From Prauserella rugosa (GTDB taxonomy: Bacteria; Actinomycetota; Actinomycetes; Mycobacteriales; Pseudonocardiaceae), in NCBI RefSeq assembly GCF_000719975.1, contig NZ_JOIJ01000012.1, positions 1-64,000 on the forward strand: a stretch of DNA of 64,000 nt, given 5' to 3'. Position 1 is the stretch's first letter, and the number at the start of each line of letters is the position of its first letter. The translations under genes and the position numbers were made by a program. Positions 32,516-39,639 of this stretch are shown one piece after another. The notes beneath the pieces were generated by a model that was not told the DNA's origin, made no database searches, and was given only the letters and a program-made list of their open reading frames with translations.

Positions 32516-32821
32516 ATGACATCTTCCCGGCCAGACTTCCTGGCCCATCGCACGGGCGACGCCGTCGCCGTCGCCGTTCGCGACCTAGTGCCCGGCCCGG
32601 TCCGGGGCGGGTACCTGGACGACGGCGACGCGGCCGAAGAACTCTCCCTCCACCACGACGTGCCGCTCGGACACAAACTCGCGCTCCGGGACATCGGGGC
32701 CGGCGAGGACGTCATCGAGTACGGCGTACGCACCGCCGTCGCGTCCGCGGACATCGCGCGCGGCGACTACGTCCACACCCACAACGTGAGGAGCGCACGG
32801 TGGCACAACAGCGTCGCCTGA
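32516..32821 (+). CDS. suyA: Sulfolactate sulfo-lyase small subunit (SuyA, SAF domain)
   Basis: 101 residues forming one SAF domain, the size of SuyA and of the small half of altronate dehydratase. Visible blocks are DVPLGHKLALRDIGAGEDVIEYG and ARGDYVHTHNV. It pairs with SuyB to eliminate bisulfite from (R)-3-sulfolactate, giving pyruvate. Distinguishing it from a split altronate dehydratase rests on context: flanking sulfolactate-type dehydrogenases and sulfite exporters, and no glucuronate or Entner-Doudoroff genes. The 3' end overlaps suyB by 22 bp. Confidence 0.8.
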   Translation: MTSSRPDFLAHRTGDAVAVAVRDLVPGPVRGGYLDDGDAAEELSLHHDVPLGHKLALRDIGAGEDVIEYGVRTAVASADIARGDYVHTHNVRSARWHNSVA

Positions 32822-33960
32822 CCGGATACCGCAGGCCGGACGGGTCCGTCGGAACCCGCAACCACGTCGCGATCCTGCCCGTCGACGATCTGTCGAACGC
32901 CGCGGCCGAAGGCATCGCCGCGCTCGTGCCCGGCACGTTGGCGCTGCCGCACGCCTTCGGCAGGCTGCAGTTCGGTGACGACCTCGACCTGACCTTCCGC
33001 ACACTGATCGGCATCGGCTCGAACCCCAACATCGCCGCGGTGATCGTCATCGGGATCGAGCCGAACTGGACCGACGTCGTCGCCGACGGCATCGCCAAGA
33101 CCGGAAAGCCGGTCCACCGCGTGGCCATCGAGGGCAAGGGTGACCTGCGGGTCATCGAGAGCGCGTCCCGCTACGCCAAGAAGTTCCTCCAGGAGTCCAG
33201 CGAACTCACCAGACAGCCGGTGGACCGCTCCGACATCGTGCTGTCCATGAAGGACGGCGAGTCCGACACCACGACCGGCCTCGGTTCCTGCCGCGTCACG
33301 GCCTACCTCGTCGACCGCTGGGTCGAGTCCGGCGGCACGATGATCTTCGGCGAGACGAGCGAGCTGACCGGTGGCGAGCACCTCATCGCCGAACGCTGCG
33401 TGGACGACGACGTCCGTGCCCGTTTCCAGGCCTTCTACGACGACTACGTCGACATGATCGAGAAGACCGGCGCGAACCTTCTCGGGTCCCAGCCGACACA
33501 GGGCAACATCGCGGGCGGGCTCTCGACCATCGAGGAGAAGGCGATGGGCAACATCGTCAAGACCGGCACGGTGCCGATCGTGGGTGCGCTGGCCCCTGCC
33601 GAGGCACCGACCCGGCCCGGCCTGCACTTCATGGACACCTCGTCGGCCGCAGCCGAATGCGTCACGCTCATGGCCGCCGGCCGTGGCGTGGTGAACCTGT
33701 TCCCCACGGGACAGGGCAACGTGATCGGCAACCCGGTGCAACCGGTGGTGAAGATCAGCGCCAACCCGAAGACGACGGACTCGATGGCCGACCATATCGA
33801 CGTCGACTGTTCGGACGTGCTCACCCAGGAGTCCACCGTGGAGCAGGCGGGCGAGGCGTTGATCGACCTGGTGGAGCGAACCATCAACGGCCGGGTCACC
33901 GCCTCCGAGGCGCTGAACCACCGCGAGTTCACGCTCACCAAGCTCTACCGCAGCGCATGA
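32800..33960 (+). CDS. suyB: Sulfolactate sulfo-lyase large subunit (SuyB, UxaA family)
   Basis: 386 residues of the UxaA/GarD large-subunit family. Conserved blocks are GYRRPDGSVGTRNHVAILP at the N-terminus, GIGSNPNIAAVIVIGIEPNW, SDTTTGLGSC, FGETSELTGGEHL and FPTGQGNVIGNP. Cys residues in the second half may ligate the iron this family needs. It should cleave (R)-sulfolactate to pyruvate and sulfite in the cytoplasm with SuyA. The GTG start lies behind GAGGAG, inside the end of suyA. A strong terminator follows at 33979. Confidence 0.83.
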   Translation: MAQQRRLTGYRRPDGSVGTRNHVAILPVDDLSNAAAEGIAALVPGTLALPHAFGRLQFGDDLDLTFRTLIGIGSNPNIAAVIVIGIEPNWTDVVADGIAKTGKPVHRVAIEGKGDLRVIESASRYAKKFLQESSELTRQPVDRSDIVLSMKDGESDTTTGLGSCRVTAYLVDRWVESGGTMIFGETSELTGGEHLIAERCVDDDVRARFQAFYDDYVDMIEKTGANLLGSQPTQGNIAGGLSTIEEKAMGNIVKTGTVPIVGALAPAEAPTRPGLHFMDTSSAAAECVTLMAAGRGVVNLFPTGQGNVIGNPVQPVVKISANPKTTDSMADHIDVDCSDVLTQESTVEQAGEALIDLVERTINGRVTASEALNHREFTLTKLYRSA

Positions 33961-33978
33961 GTCCCTGCTGAGAGTCCA

Positions 33979-34028
33979 CATCGAAGGGGATGCGCCCGCC
34001 GACGTCGGCGGGCGCATCCCCTTCGATG
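33979..34028. terminator. Perfect 50-bp palindromic terminator between suyB and the YeiH-type gene
   Basis: The 25-base arm beginning CATCGAAGGGGATGCGCC (33979-34003) is followed with no spacer by its exact reverse complement (34004-34028). The position between convergent genes suits bidirectional termination. A loopless 25-bp palindrome is longer than the other terminators in the window. Confidence 0.8.
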
Positions 34029-34092
34029 TCGGAGAACACCGGCGCCGGGGCCAGACGGCAGGGGTCAGACGGCAGGGTTCAGAGGGCCGGGT

Positions 34093-35151
34093 TCAGACGG
34101 CGCCGGCCGACGCCAGCGCGGCGTACCCGGCCAGCGCGACGAGGCCGGTCGAGAGACCGCCGAGGACGAGACCACGCCTGCCGGTGCGCACCAGCCTCGA
34201 CAGGTTCACGCCCGTACCGAGTCCGAACAGAGCGGCGGCGAACAACAGCGTCGTGACCGTCTTGGACATCTCGAGCACCCCGGTGGGCACGAGATCGGCG
34301 CTGCGCAACAGCATCATCGCCAGGAATCCGAGGACGAACAGCGGCACGATCGGCGGCCTGCCTCCCGTGTCGCCGCGGCGTCCGGCCTCTCGTCTGCGCT
34401 GCACACTGACGCCGGCGACGATGGGTGCGAGCAGGACCACCCGCGTGAGCTTGACGACGACCGCCACGGCGACGGCGGCCGCGCCCGCAGGTGAGGCCGC
34501 GGCGACGACCTGCGCCACCTCGTGCACGGACACCCCGGTCCACGCGCCCAGTTGTTCGGGGCCCATGCCGAACCAGCCGCCCAACAGCGGCATCGCGGCG
34601 ATGGCCGCGCTGCCGTACAGCGTCACGAGGGTCACACCGGTGGCGACGTCCTCCCGGTCGTTGTCGGTGACGCTGTCCATGGCCGCGATCGCCGACGCCC
34701 CGCAGATGGAAAAGCCCGTGGCCACCAGGAGGCCGAGTCCCCGCGACACGCCGAGCATCCGACCGAGTGCGAGCGTGCCGAAGAACGCGATCAGCACCGT
34801 GGCCACGACCGCCAGCACGACTCCGGGTCCGAGGCCGAGCACCTGCTCCAGGCCGAGTTGCAGACCCAGCAACACCACGCCGGCTCGCAACAACCTCTTC
34901 GTCGTCCATGCGAGACCGGCGGTGGCTCGGTCGGGAATCCACCGCGAGACGAGCACACCGACGACGACCGCGACGGTCAGGGCACTCACCACGGGGACCA
35001 GCGACGACACGGCGAAGGCCGCGCCGGTGCCGACGAGCGCCACCGCCAGGCCGGGCAGCCGATCGGGCCACTCGGTGTCGGGACGCGCAAGAAGTCCGTG
35101 CTTACCCACATCTCGATCGTCGCCGCCGAATCGGAACGCCGGTAGCGTCAC
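34093..35151 (-). CDS. YeiH/PF03601-type membrane protein, putative sulfate/sulfite exporter
   Basis: 352 residues, around ten helices, with the family core GFSICGASAIAAMD and the GVSVHEVAQVVAA segment. This family is annotated as putative sulfate exporter, and relatives lie beside suyAB or tau genes in Proteobacteria (SuyZ, TauZ). Here it lies next to suyAB in convergent orientation, so anion export of sulfite or sulfate is likely. GTG 35151 is the longest start but its GAGG is too close; GTG 35109 is possible. It is divergent from a LysR gene 27 bp away. Confidence 0.78.
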   Translation of the reverse strand: MTLPAFRFGGDDRDVGKHGLLARPDTEWPDRLPGLAVALVGTGAAFAVSSLVPVVSALTVAVVVGVLVSRWIPDRATAGLAWTTKRLLRAGVVLLGLQLGLEQVLGLGPGVVLAVVATVLIAFFGTLALGRMLGVSRGLGLLVATGFSICGASAIAAMDSVTDNDREDVATGVTLVTLYGSAAIAAMPLLGGWFGMGPEQLGAWTGVSVHEVAQVVAAASPAGAAAVAVAVVVKLTRVVLLAPIVAGVSVQRRREAGRRGDTGGRPPIVPLFVLGFLAMMLLRSADLVPTGVLEMSKTVTTLLFAAALFGLGTGVNLSRLVRTGRRGLVLGGLSTGLVALAGYAALASAGAV

Positions 35152-35178
35152 CTCGTTCGCGCGTCATAACCTGAAGGA

Positions 35179-36093
35179 ATGTCCCTGCCGGATGTCGAAT
35201 CGCTGCGGCTGCTCGTGTTCGTCGGCCAGGACGGCAGTCTCACGACCGCCGCCACGCGCGCCGGAATGACCCAGCCCGCGGCGAGCAAACGCATCTCCAG
35301 CCTGGAACGCCGCTTCGGCCTGCGTCTCCTGGAACGTTCACCCACGGGCTCCACCGTGACGGCGGCGGGCAGGCTGGTGTGCGAATGGGCCGAACGGGTG
35401 CTCGAGGACCTGCAGTTGATGCTCGAAGGGGTCGAAGCGCTCCGGCGCGAACGCACGGCACAACTCTCACTCGCCGCGAGTCTCACGGTCGCCGAGCACC
35501 TGCTGCCGACGTGGATCGGTGACCTCAGGAGGAACTCCCCCGAACTGCATGTCGGACTGCAGGTGCTGAATTCGACGCGGGTGTGCGAACTGGCCCTGCA
35601 CGGGGAGATCGACCTGGGCTTCATCGAGTCGCCGCGCCGGCTGCGTGGCCTGCGTTCGCAGGTGGTGGCCCGCGACAGGCTGGTGCTCGTCGTCGCGCCG
35701 GGACACCCGTGGAGCCGCAGGCGACACCCGATCGATGCCGCGAAGCTGGCCGGCACCCCGCTGATCAGCAGGGAAACCGGGTCCGGAACCCGGGACACCG
35801 TCGAACAGGCGCTGCTGGCCACGGGACTCACTCCGGCCGACCCCCTGCTGGAGCTGGGCTCGACCGCGGCCGTGCGCAGCTCCGTGGCGACCGGGGCGGG
35901 GCCCGCGCTGCTCAGCGAGCTGGTGGTGGCACAGGATCTCGCCGCGGGAACGCTGCGCGAGGTGCCGACGACCGGCATCGAACTGCACCGCACCCTGCGC
36001 GCCGTGTGGCGCGCCGACACCACCCCGTCGGGCACCACCGCGGATCTGCTCGCCATCGCCACGCGCACCAACCCGGCCCGCGCGCGCCCCTGA
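35179..36093 (+). CDS. LysR-family transcriptional regulator
   Basis: 304 residues. The N-terminal winged helix is GSLTTAATRAGMTQPAASKRISSLERRFGLRLLERS, and the substrate-binding domain spans about residues 90-290. ATG 35179 has GAAGGA upstream. It is divergent from the YeiH-type exporter with only 27 bp between starts, the classic arrangement for LysR control of the neighbour (compare YeiE-YeiH). It therefore probably controls the exporter rather than the GntR regulon; the effector could be sulfite or a related anion. Confidence 0.88.
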   Translation: MSLPDVESLRLLVFVGQDGSLTTAATRAGMTQPAASKRISSLERRFGLRLLERSPTGSTVTAAGRLVCEWAERVLEDLQLMLEGVEALRRERTAQLSLAASLTVAEHLLPTWIGDLRRNSPELHVGLQVLNSTRVCELALHGEIDLGFIESPRRLRGLRSQVVARDRLVLVVAPGHPWSRRRHPIDAAKLAGTPLISRETGSGTRDTVEQALLATGLTPADPLLELGSTAAVRSSVATGAGPALLSELVVAQDLAAGTLREVPTTGIELHRTLRAVWRADTTPSGTTADLLAIATRTNPARARP

Positions 36094-36124
36094 CCGAGGC
36101 TCTGACCGGGCCCTGTCCGGGCTC

Positions 36125-36153
36125 TTGCCGGGCCACGAAGGACGCGTTATCGT
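36125..36153 (+). promoter_or_regulatory. Promoter of the MFS gene
   Basis: TTGCCG (36125-36130) and TATCGT (36148-36153) are 17 bp apart; the predicted start is near 36160, directly before operator E. Confidence 0.5.
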
Positions 36154-36161
36154 CGAACGGA

Positions 36162-36176
36162 TGTGGTAAGACCTCT
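36162..36176. promoter_or_regulatory. Regulon operator, site E (MFS transporter and YihU-like gene)
   Basis: TGTGGT-AAG-ACCTCT, sharing the right arm and spacer of site B. It lies 33 bp upstream of the MFS ATG and just downstream of the predicted start site. Confidence 0.65.
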
Positions 36177-36208
36177 CGCCAACGGTGTCCGAGGAGGTTC
36201 CAACCATC

Positions 36209-37651
36209 ATGCCGGCCGAGAACTCCACGGCCCCGCCGGTCATCGCGTCGGCCGCCGACGTCAACGAACTCATCAACTCCGGCCGCGCGAAAGGCGGTAA
36301 GTCGACCGCCATCACCGTCATCGCGCTCGGCGGGATCTTCATCGACGCCTACGACTTCTCGGCCATCGCCTTCGGACTCAAGGACATCGCCGACACGTTC
36401 GCCCTCTCGGCACTCGAAGAGGGACTGGTCGCCGCATCGATCATGGTGGGCGCCCTGTTCGGTGCCCTCGTCGGCGGTTATCTGGTCGACCGGATCGGCC
36501 GCTACAAGATGTTCATGGCCGACATGGTCTTCTTCGTCGTGGCCGCACTCGCCTGCGCCGTGGCACCGAATTTCGAACTGCTCACCGCCGCCAGATTCGT
36601 ACTCGGTGTGGGCATCGGGATCGACTTTCCGGTCGCCCTCGCCTTCATCGCCGAGTTCAACGCACTGCGGGGACGCGGTGGGAAAGTGTCGCTGTGGCAG
36701 CCGATGTGGTACTTCGCCACGGGTTGCAGCTTCCTGGTACTGCTGCCGTTCTACTTCCTCGTTCCCGAGTCCGGCCATGCGGATCTGTGGCGGTGGGCCG
36801 TCGGTTTCGGTGCCGTACCGGCCCTGGTCGTCATGGTGGTACGCCAGCGCTACATGAACGAATCGCCCACGTGGGCCGCGCAGCGCGGGGATCTGCACAA
36901 GGCCGCCGCCATCCTGAAGGATTCCTACGGCCTCACCGTGGTCGTCGACGATTCCGCGCCACCGGCCAGGCCGACCTCGTCCGGGCTGCGTGAGTTCGCC
37001 AGGCTCTTCAATCGGCGTTACCGCGCGCGGACCGTACTCGCCGCGTCCGTCAGCGCACTGCAGGCGGTGCAGTACTACGCCGTCGGATTCGCACTGCCCG
37101 TGATCATCGCCGCCCTGCTCCATCAGGGCCGCCTGACCTCGATCGTCGGTCCACTGATCTTCAACCTCGTGTTCGGTGTACTGGGCGGACTTCTCGGGGT
37201 ACGGATCAGTTCCCGGCTCGGTTCGTGGAAGCTCGCAGCCAGCGGCTTCGCGGTCTGCCTCGTCGTGTTGACACTGCTGGGGTGGATCGGATCGCCCGAG
37301 GGCGCCATGTTGATCGTCGTCGGTGCGCTGCTCGGGATCTTCGTCTTCTTCCATTCGTACGGACCCGGAGCGCAGGGAATGACCATCGCCACGCTGAGCT
37401 ATCCGACGTCCCTGCGCGGTGTCGGCAGCGGGTTCGGGCAGGCCGTCCTGCGCGTCGGGTCGATGATCTCCCTGTTCTTCTTCCCCGTCCTCAGCGACAA
37501 CCTGGGAACCGGGGTGTTCTTCGCCGTGGCGGTCGCACCGTTGTTGGGCCTGATCGTGCTGCTCTGCATCAGGTGGGAACCGACCGCGGTCGACGTCGAC
37601 GCCGAGGAGGCCGCGGACCTCTCAGGCAGTGCCCACCACGTGTCCCGCTGA
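36209..37651 (+). CDS. Major facilitator superfamily transporter (sugar/acid-porter type)
   Basis: 480 residues with twelve helices. The loop 2-3 motif is GYLVDRIGRYKMF and the helix-4 region GVGIGIDFPVAL. The layout resembles aromatic-acid and sialic-acid type H+ symporters (YaaU/YceI-like). ATG 36209 is chosen because GAGGAGG lies 11 bp upstream; GTG 36185 is also in frame. Under operator E and followed by the YihU-like dehydrogenase, it is a candidate importer of sulfolactate or 2,3-dihydroxypropanesulfonate. No motif proves the cargo. Confidence 0.83.
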   Translation: MPAENSTAPPVIASAADVNELINSGRAKGGKSTAITVIALGGIFIDAYDFSAIAFGLKDIADTFALSALEEGLVAASIMVGALFGALVGGYLVDRIGRYKMFMADMVFFVVAALACAVAPNFELLTAARFVLGVGIGIDFPVALAFIAEFNALRGRGGKVSLWQPMWYFATGCSFLVLLPFYFLVPESGHADLWRWAVGFGAVPALVVMVVRQRYMNESPTWAAQRGDLHKAAAILKDSYGLTVVVDDSAPPARPTSSGLREFARLFNRRYRARTVLAASVSALQAVQYYAVGFALPVIIAALLHQGRLTSIVGPLIFNLVFGVLGGLLGVRISSRLGSWKLAASGFAVCLVVLTLLGWIGSPEGAMLIVVGALLGIFVFFHSYGPGAQGMTIATLSYPTSLRGVGSGFGQAVLRVGSMISLFFFPVLSDNLGTGVFFAVAVAPLLGLIVLLCIRWEPTAVDVDAEEAADLSGSAHHVSR

Positions 37652-37665
37652 GCCGGAGGGTGTAG

Positions 37666-38526
37666 ATGAAGGTTGGTTTCGTCGGAGTGGGAAACATGGG
37701 CGGCGCGGTCGCCCGGCGGCTGGCCACGGGCGGGCACGACGTCCACGTCGCGGATCCGGACCCGGGGGCGGCCCGGCGATGCGTCGACGCGGGCGCCGTC
37801 GAGGCCGTCGACGCCACCGCGGCGGCCGCCCACGCCGACGCGGTGTTCACGAGCCTGCCCAGCCCGGAGATCGTGGAACAGGTGTGGCGGTCGATCACGC
37901 CCCATCTCGACGACGGGACCGTCGGTGTCGACGTGTCCACGATCGACCCGGCGACCGCCGACCGGTTGCACGACGTCCTCGCCGGGCACGGCATCCGGTT
38001 CGTGCACTGCGCGCTCGGCAAGACACCGGCGGCCGCGGAGGCCGGCGAGATCCCCCTGTTCGCAGGCGGAACCGACGCGGCCGTCGACACCATCCGGCCT
38101 CTCCTCGATCGGATGGGAGAGCGGACCTACCGGTTCGCGACTCCGGGCAAGGCAGCGACCTTCAAGCTGATCTCGAACCTCGTCGGCATGACCAACGTCG
38201 CGGTGCTGGCCGAAGGACTCACCCTGGCCCTGCGGGCGGGTATCGACCCGCAGCAGTTCGTGTCCGCGCTGAACGACACCGGCGCCCGCTCGTTCCAGTC
38301 CGAGGTACGCCTCCCCTGGATGGCCGAGGGCGACGACGCGGCCCGGTTCGGCGTGCAGCTCGCGGCCAAGGACCTTCGCCTGGTCGTGGACTCCGCGGCG
38401 CGCGCCGGTGTGCCGACGCCTCTGGGTGGGCAGACGCTGGCGCAGCTGCTCGCCGCGATGCGCCACGGATGGGGTGACGAGGACGTCGTGGCGTTGCGGA
38501 AACTCCTGGCCCCGCCGGACGAATGA
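37666..38526 (+). CDS. Beta-hydroxyacid dehydrogenase, possibly sulfolactaldehyde reductase (YihU-like)
   Basis: 286 residues with the NAD-binding start KVGFVGVGNMGGAVARRLA and the catalytic Lys/Asn region GKAATFKLISNLV around residues 160-175. Where 3-hydroxyisobutyrate dehydrogenases have a Ser-Gly-Gly motif, this protein has CALGKTPAAAEAG. From memory, sulfolactaldehyde reductase YihU has a similar Gly-Arg-Thr at this anion-binding position. It may interconvert sulfolactaldehyde and dihydroxypropanesulfonate. It follows the MFS gene by 14 bp with RBS GGAGGG, in the operon under site E. Confidence 0.78.
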   Translation: MKVGFVGVGNMGGAVARRLATGGHDVHVADPDPGAARRCVDAGAVEAVDATAAAAHADAVFTSLPSPEIVEQVWRSITPHLDDGTVGVDVSTIDPATADRLHDVLAGHGIRFVHCALGKTPAAAEAGEIPLFAGGTDAAVDTIRPLLDRMGERTYRFATPGKAATFKLISNLVGMTNVAVLAEGLTLALRAGIDPQQFVSALNDTGARSFQSEVRLPWMAEGDDAARFGVQLAAKDLRLVVDSAARAGVPTPLGGQTLAQLLAAMRHGWGDEDVVALRKLLAPPDE

Positions 38527-38530
38527 CCGC

Positions 38531-39634
38531 TCAACCGCCGAGCACCGACCTGGTGTGGTGGGCGATCTCGACGTCCTCGCGGGCCGGAACCACCAGCGTC
38601 CGCACCTCGGCGCCGCCCGCGCCGATGTCCTCGGCATCACGATCGTTGGCCGCGTCGTCGATTCGTACTCCCAGGTACGCGAGTCCGTGTGCGACCTCCG
38701 CGCGGACCCGAGCGCTGTGCTCCCCCACTCCGCCGGTGAACACCAGCACGTCGAGACCCTCCAGGCTCGCCGTCATCGCGGCGATCTCCCGGCGCAGCCG
38801 GTGGACGTAGACCTCGAACGCCAACGTCGACCGGTGGTCCCCCGCGTCCACTCCGGACAACACGGTGCGCATGTCACCGTCCCCACCGGACAGTCCGGCC
38901 AGCCCGGACTCGAACTCCAGCGCATGGGACATCCGGTCGGCATCGATGCCCGCATGTTGCTGCAACCACAGCACGAGCCCCGGGTCGACACTTCCGGTGC
39001 GGGTGGCCATCACCAGGCCCGCCAACGGTGTGAAGCCCATCGTCGTGTCGACCGACCTCCCGCCCGACACGGCCGCCAACGAGGCCCCGGCGCCCAGATG
39101 ACACGACACGATGCGCAACCGGTCGGCCGGACTCCGCGTCAGCTCCGCGGCCCTCCTCGTCACGTAGGCGTGCGACAAGCCGTGGAAGCCGTAGCGCCGC
39201 AGACCCCACCGCTCGTTCCAGTCCGCGGGCAACGCGTAGGTCGCGGCCGCATCCGGAATGGAGGCGTGGAACGCCGTGTCGAAGCACGCCACGGCCGGGG
39301 TGTCGGGCAACAACGCGGTCAACGCGTCGATGCCGCCGACACCCCGCGGCTGGTGCAGCGGAGCCAGCTCGGTCAACGCCTCAAGTTCGTCACGCACGCC
39401 GGGGTCGAGCCGCACCGGCTCGCGGAACTTCCTGCCCCCGTGGACGATCCGATGACCGACGGCGTCCACATCGGAGGTCTCGCGGACGAACCGTTCGAGC
39501 TCCCCGACGTCGTCGCCGCCCCGCCACTGATCCAGGTCGAGGGAGTCCAGCACCTCGTCGCGGTGGTCGAGCAGGCGCACCTTCAGACTGGAGGAACCGG
39601 CGTTGACCACCAGCACGTTCGCCGGCGTGGGCAT
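38531..39634 (-). CDS. ackA: Acetate kinase
   Basis: 367 residues with VLVVNAGSSSLKVRLL at the N-terminus (ATP/acetate kinase signature 1), VGHRIVHGG and the ACFDTAFH motif. It converts acetyl phosphate and ADP to acetate and ATP. ATG 39634 precedes the core motif by a few residues; GTG 39643 overlapping the phosphoketolase stop is an alternative. With phosphoketolase upstream it forms the xfp-ackA pathway that yields ATP from sugar phosphates. No regulon site was found nearby. Confidence 0.93.
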   Translation of the reverse strand: MPTPANVLVVNAGSSSLKVRLLDHRDEVLDSLDLDQWRGGDDVGELERFVRETSDVDAVGHRIVHGGRKFREPVRLDPGVRDELEALTELAPLHQPRGVGGIDALTALLPDTPAVACFDTAFHASIPDAAATYALPADWNERWGLRRYGFHGLSHAYVTRRAAELTRSPADRLRIVSCHLGAGASLAAVSGGRSVDTTMGFTPLAGLVMATRTGSVDPGLVLWLQQHAGIDADRMSHALEFESGLAGLSGGDGDMRTVLSGVDAGDHRSTLAFEVYVHRLRREIAAMTASLEGLDVLVFTGGVGEHSARVRAEVAHGLAYLGVRIDDAANDRDAEDIGAGGAEVRTLVVPAREDVEIAHHTRSVLGG

Positions 39635-39639
39635 GCCCC

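Noticed and set aside
32516..33960. SuyAB pair as a split altronate dehydratase
   Set aside because: The family match alone would allow it, but no uronate isomerase, reductase, KDG kinase or aldolase is near, whereas sulfolactate-type dehydrogenases and sulfite-type exporters are. Kept as an alternative to test.
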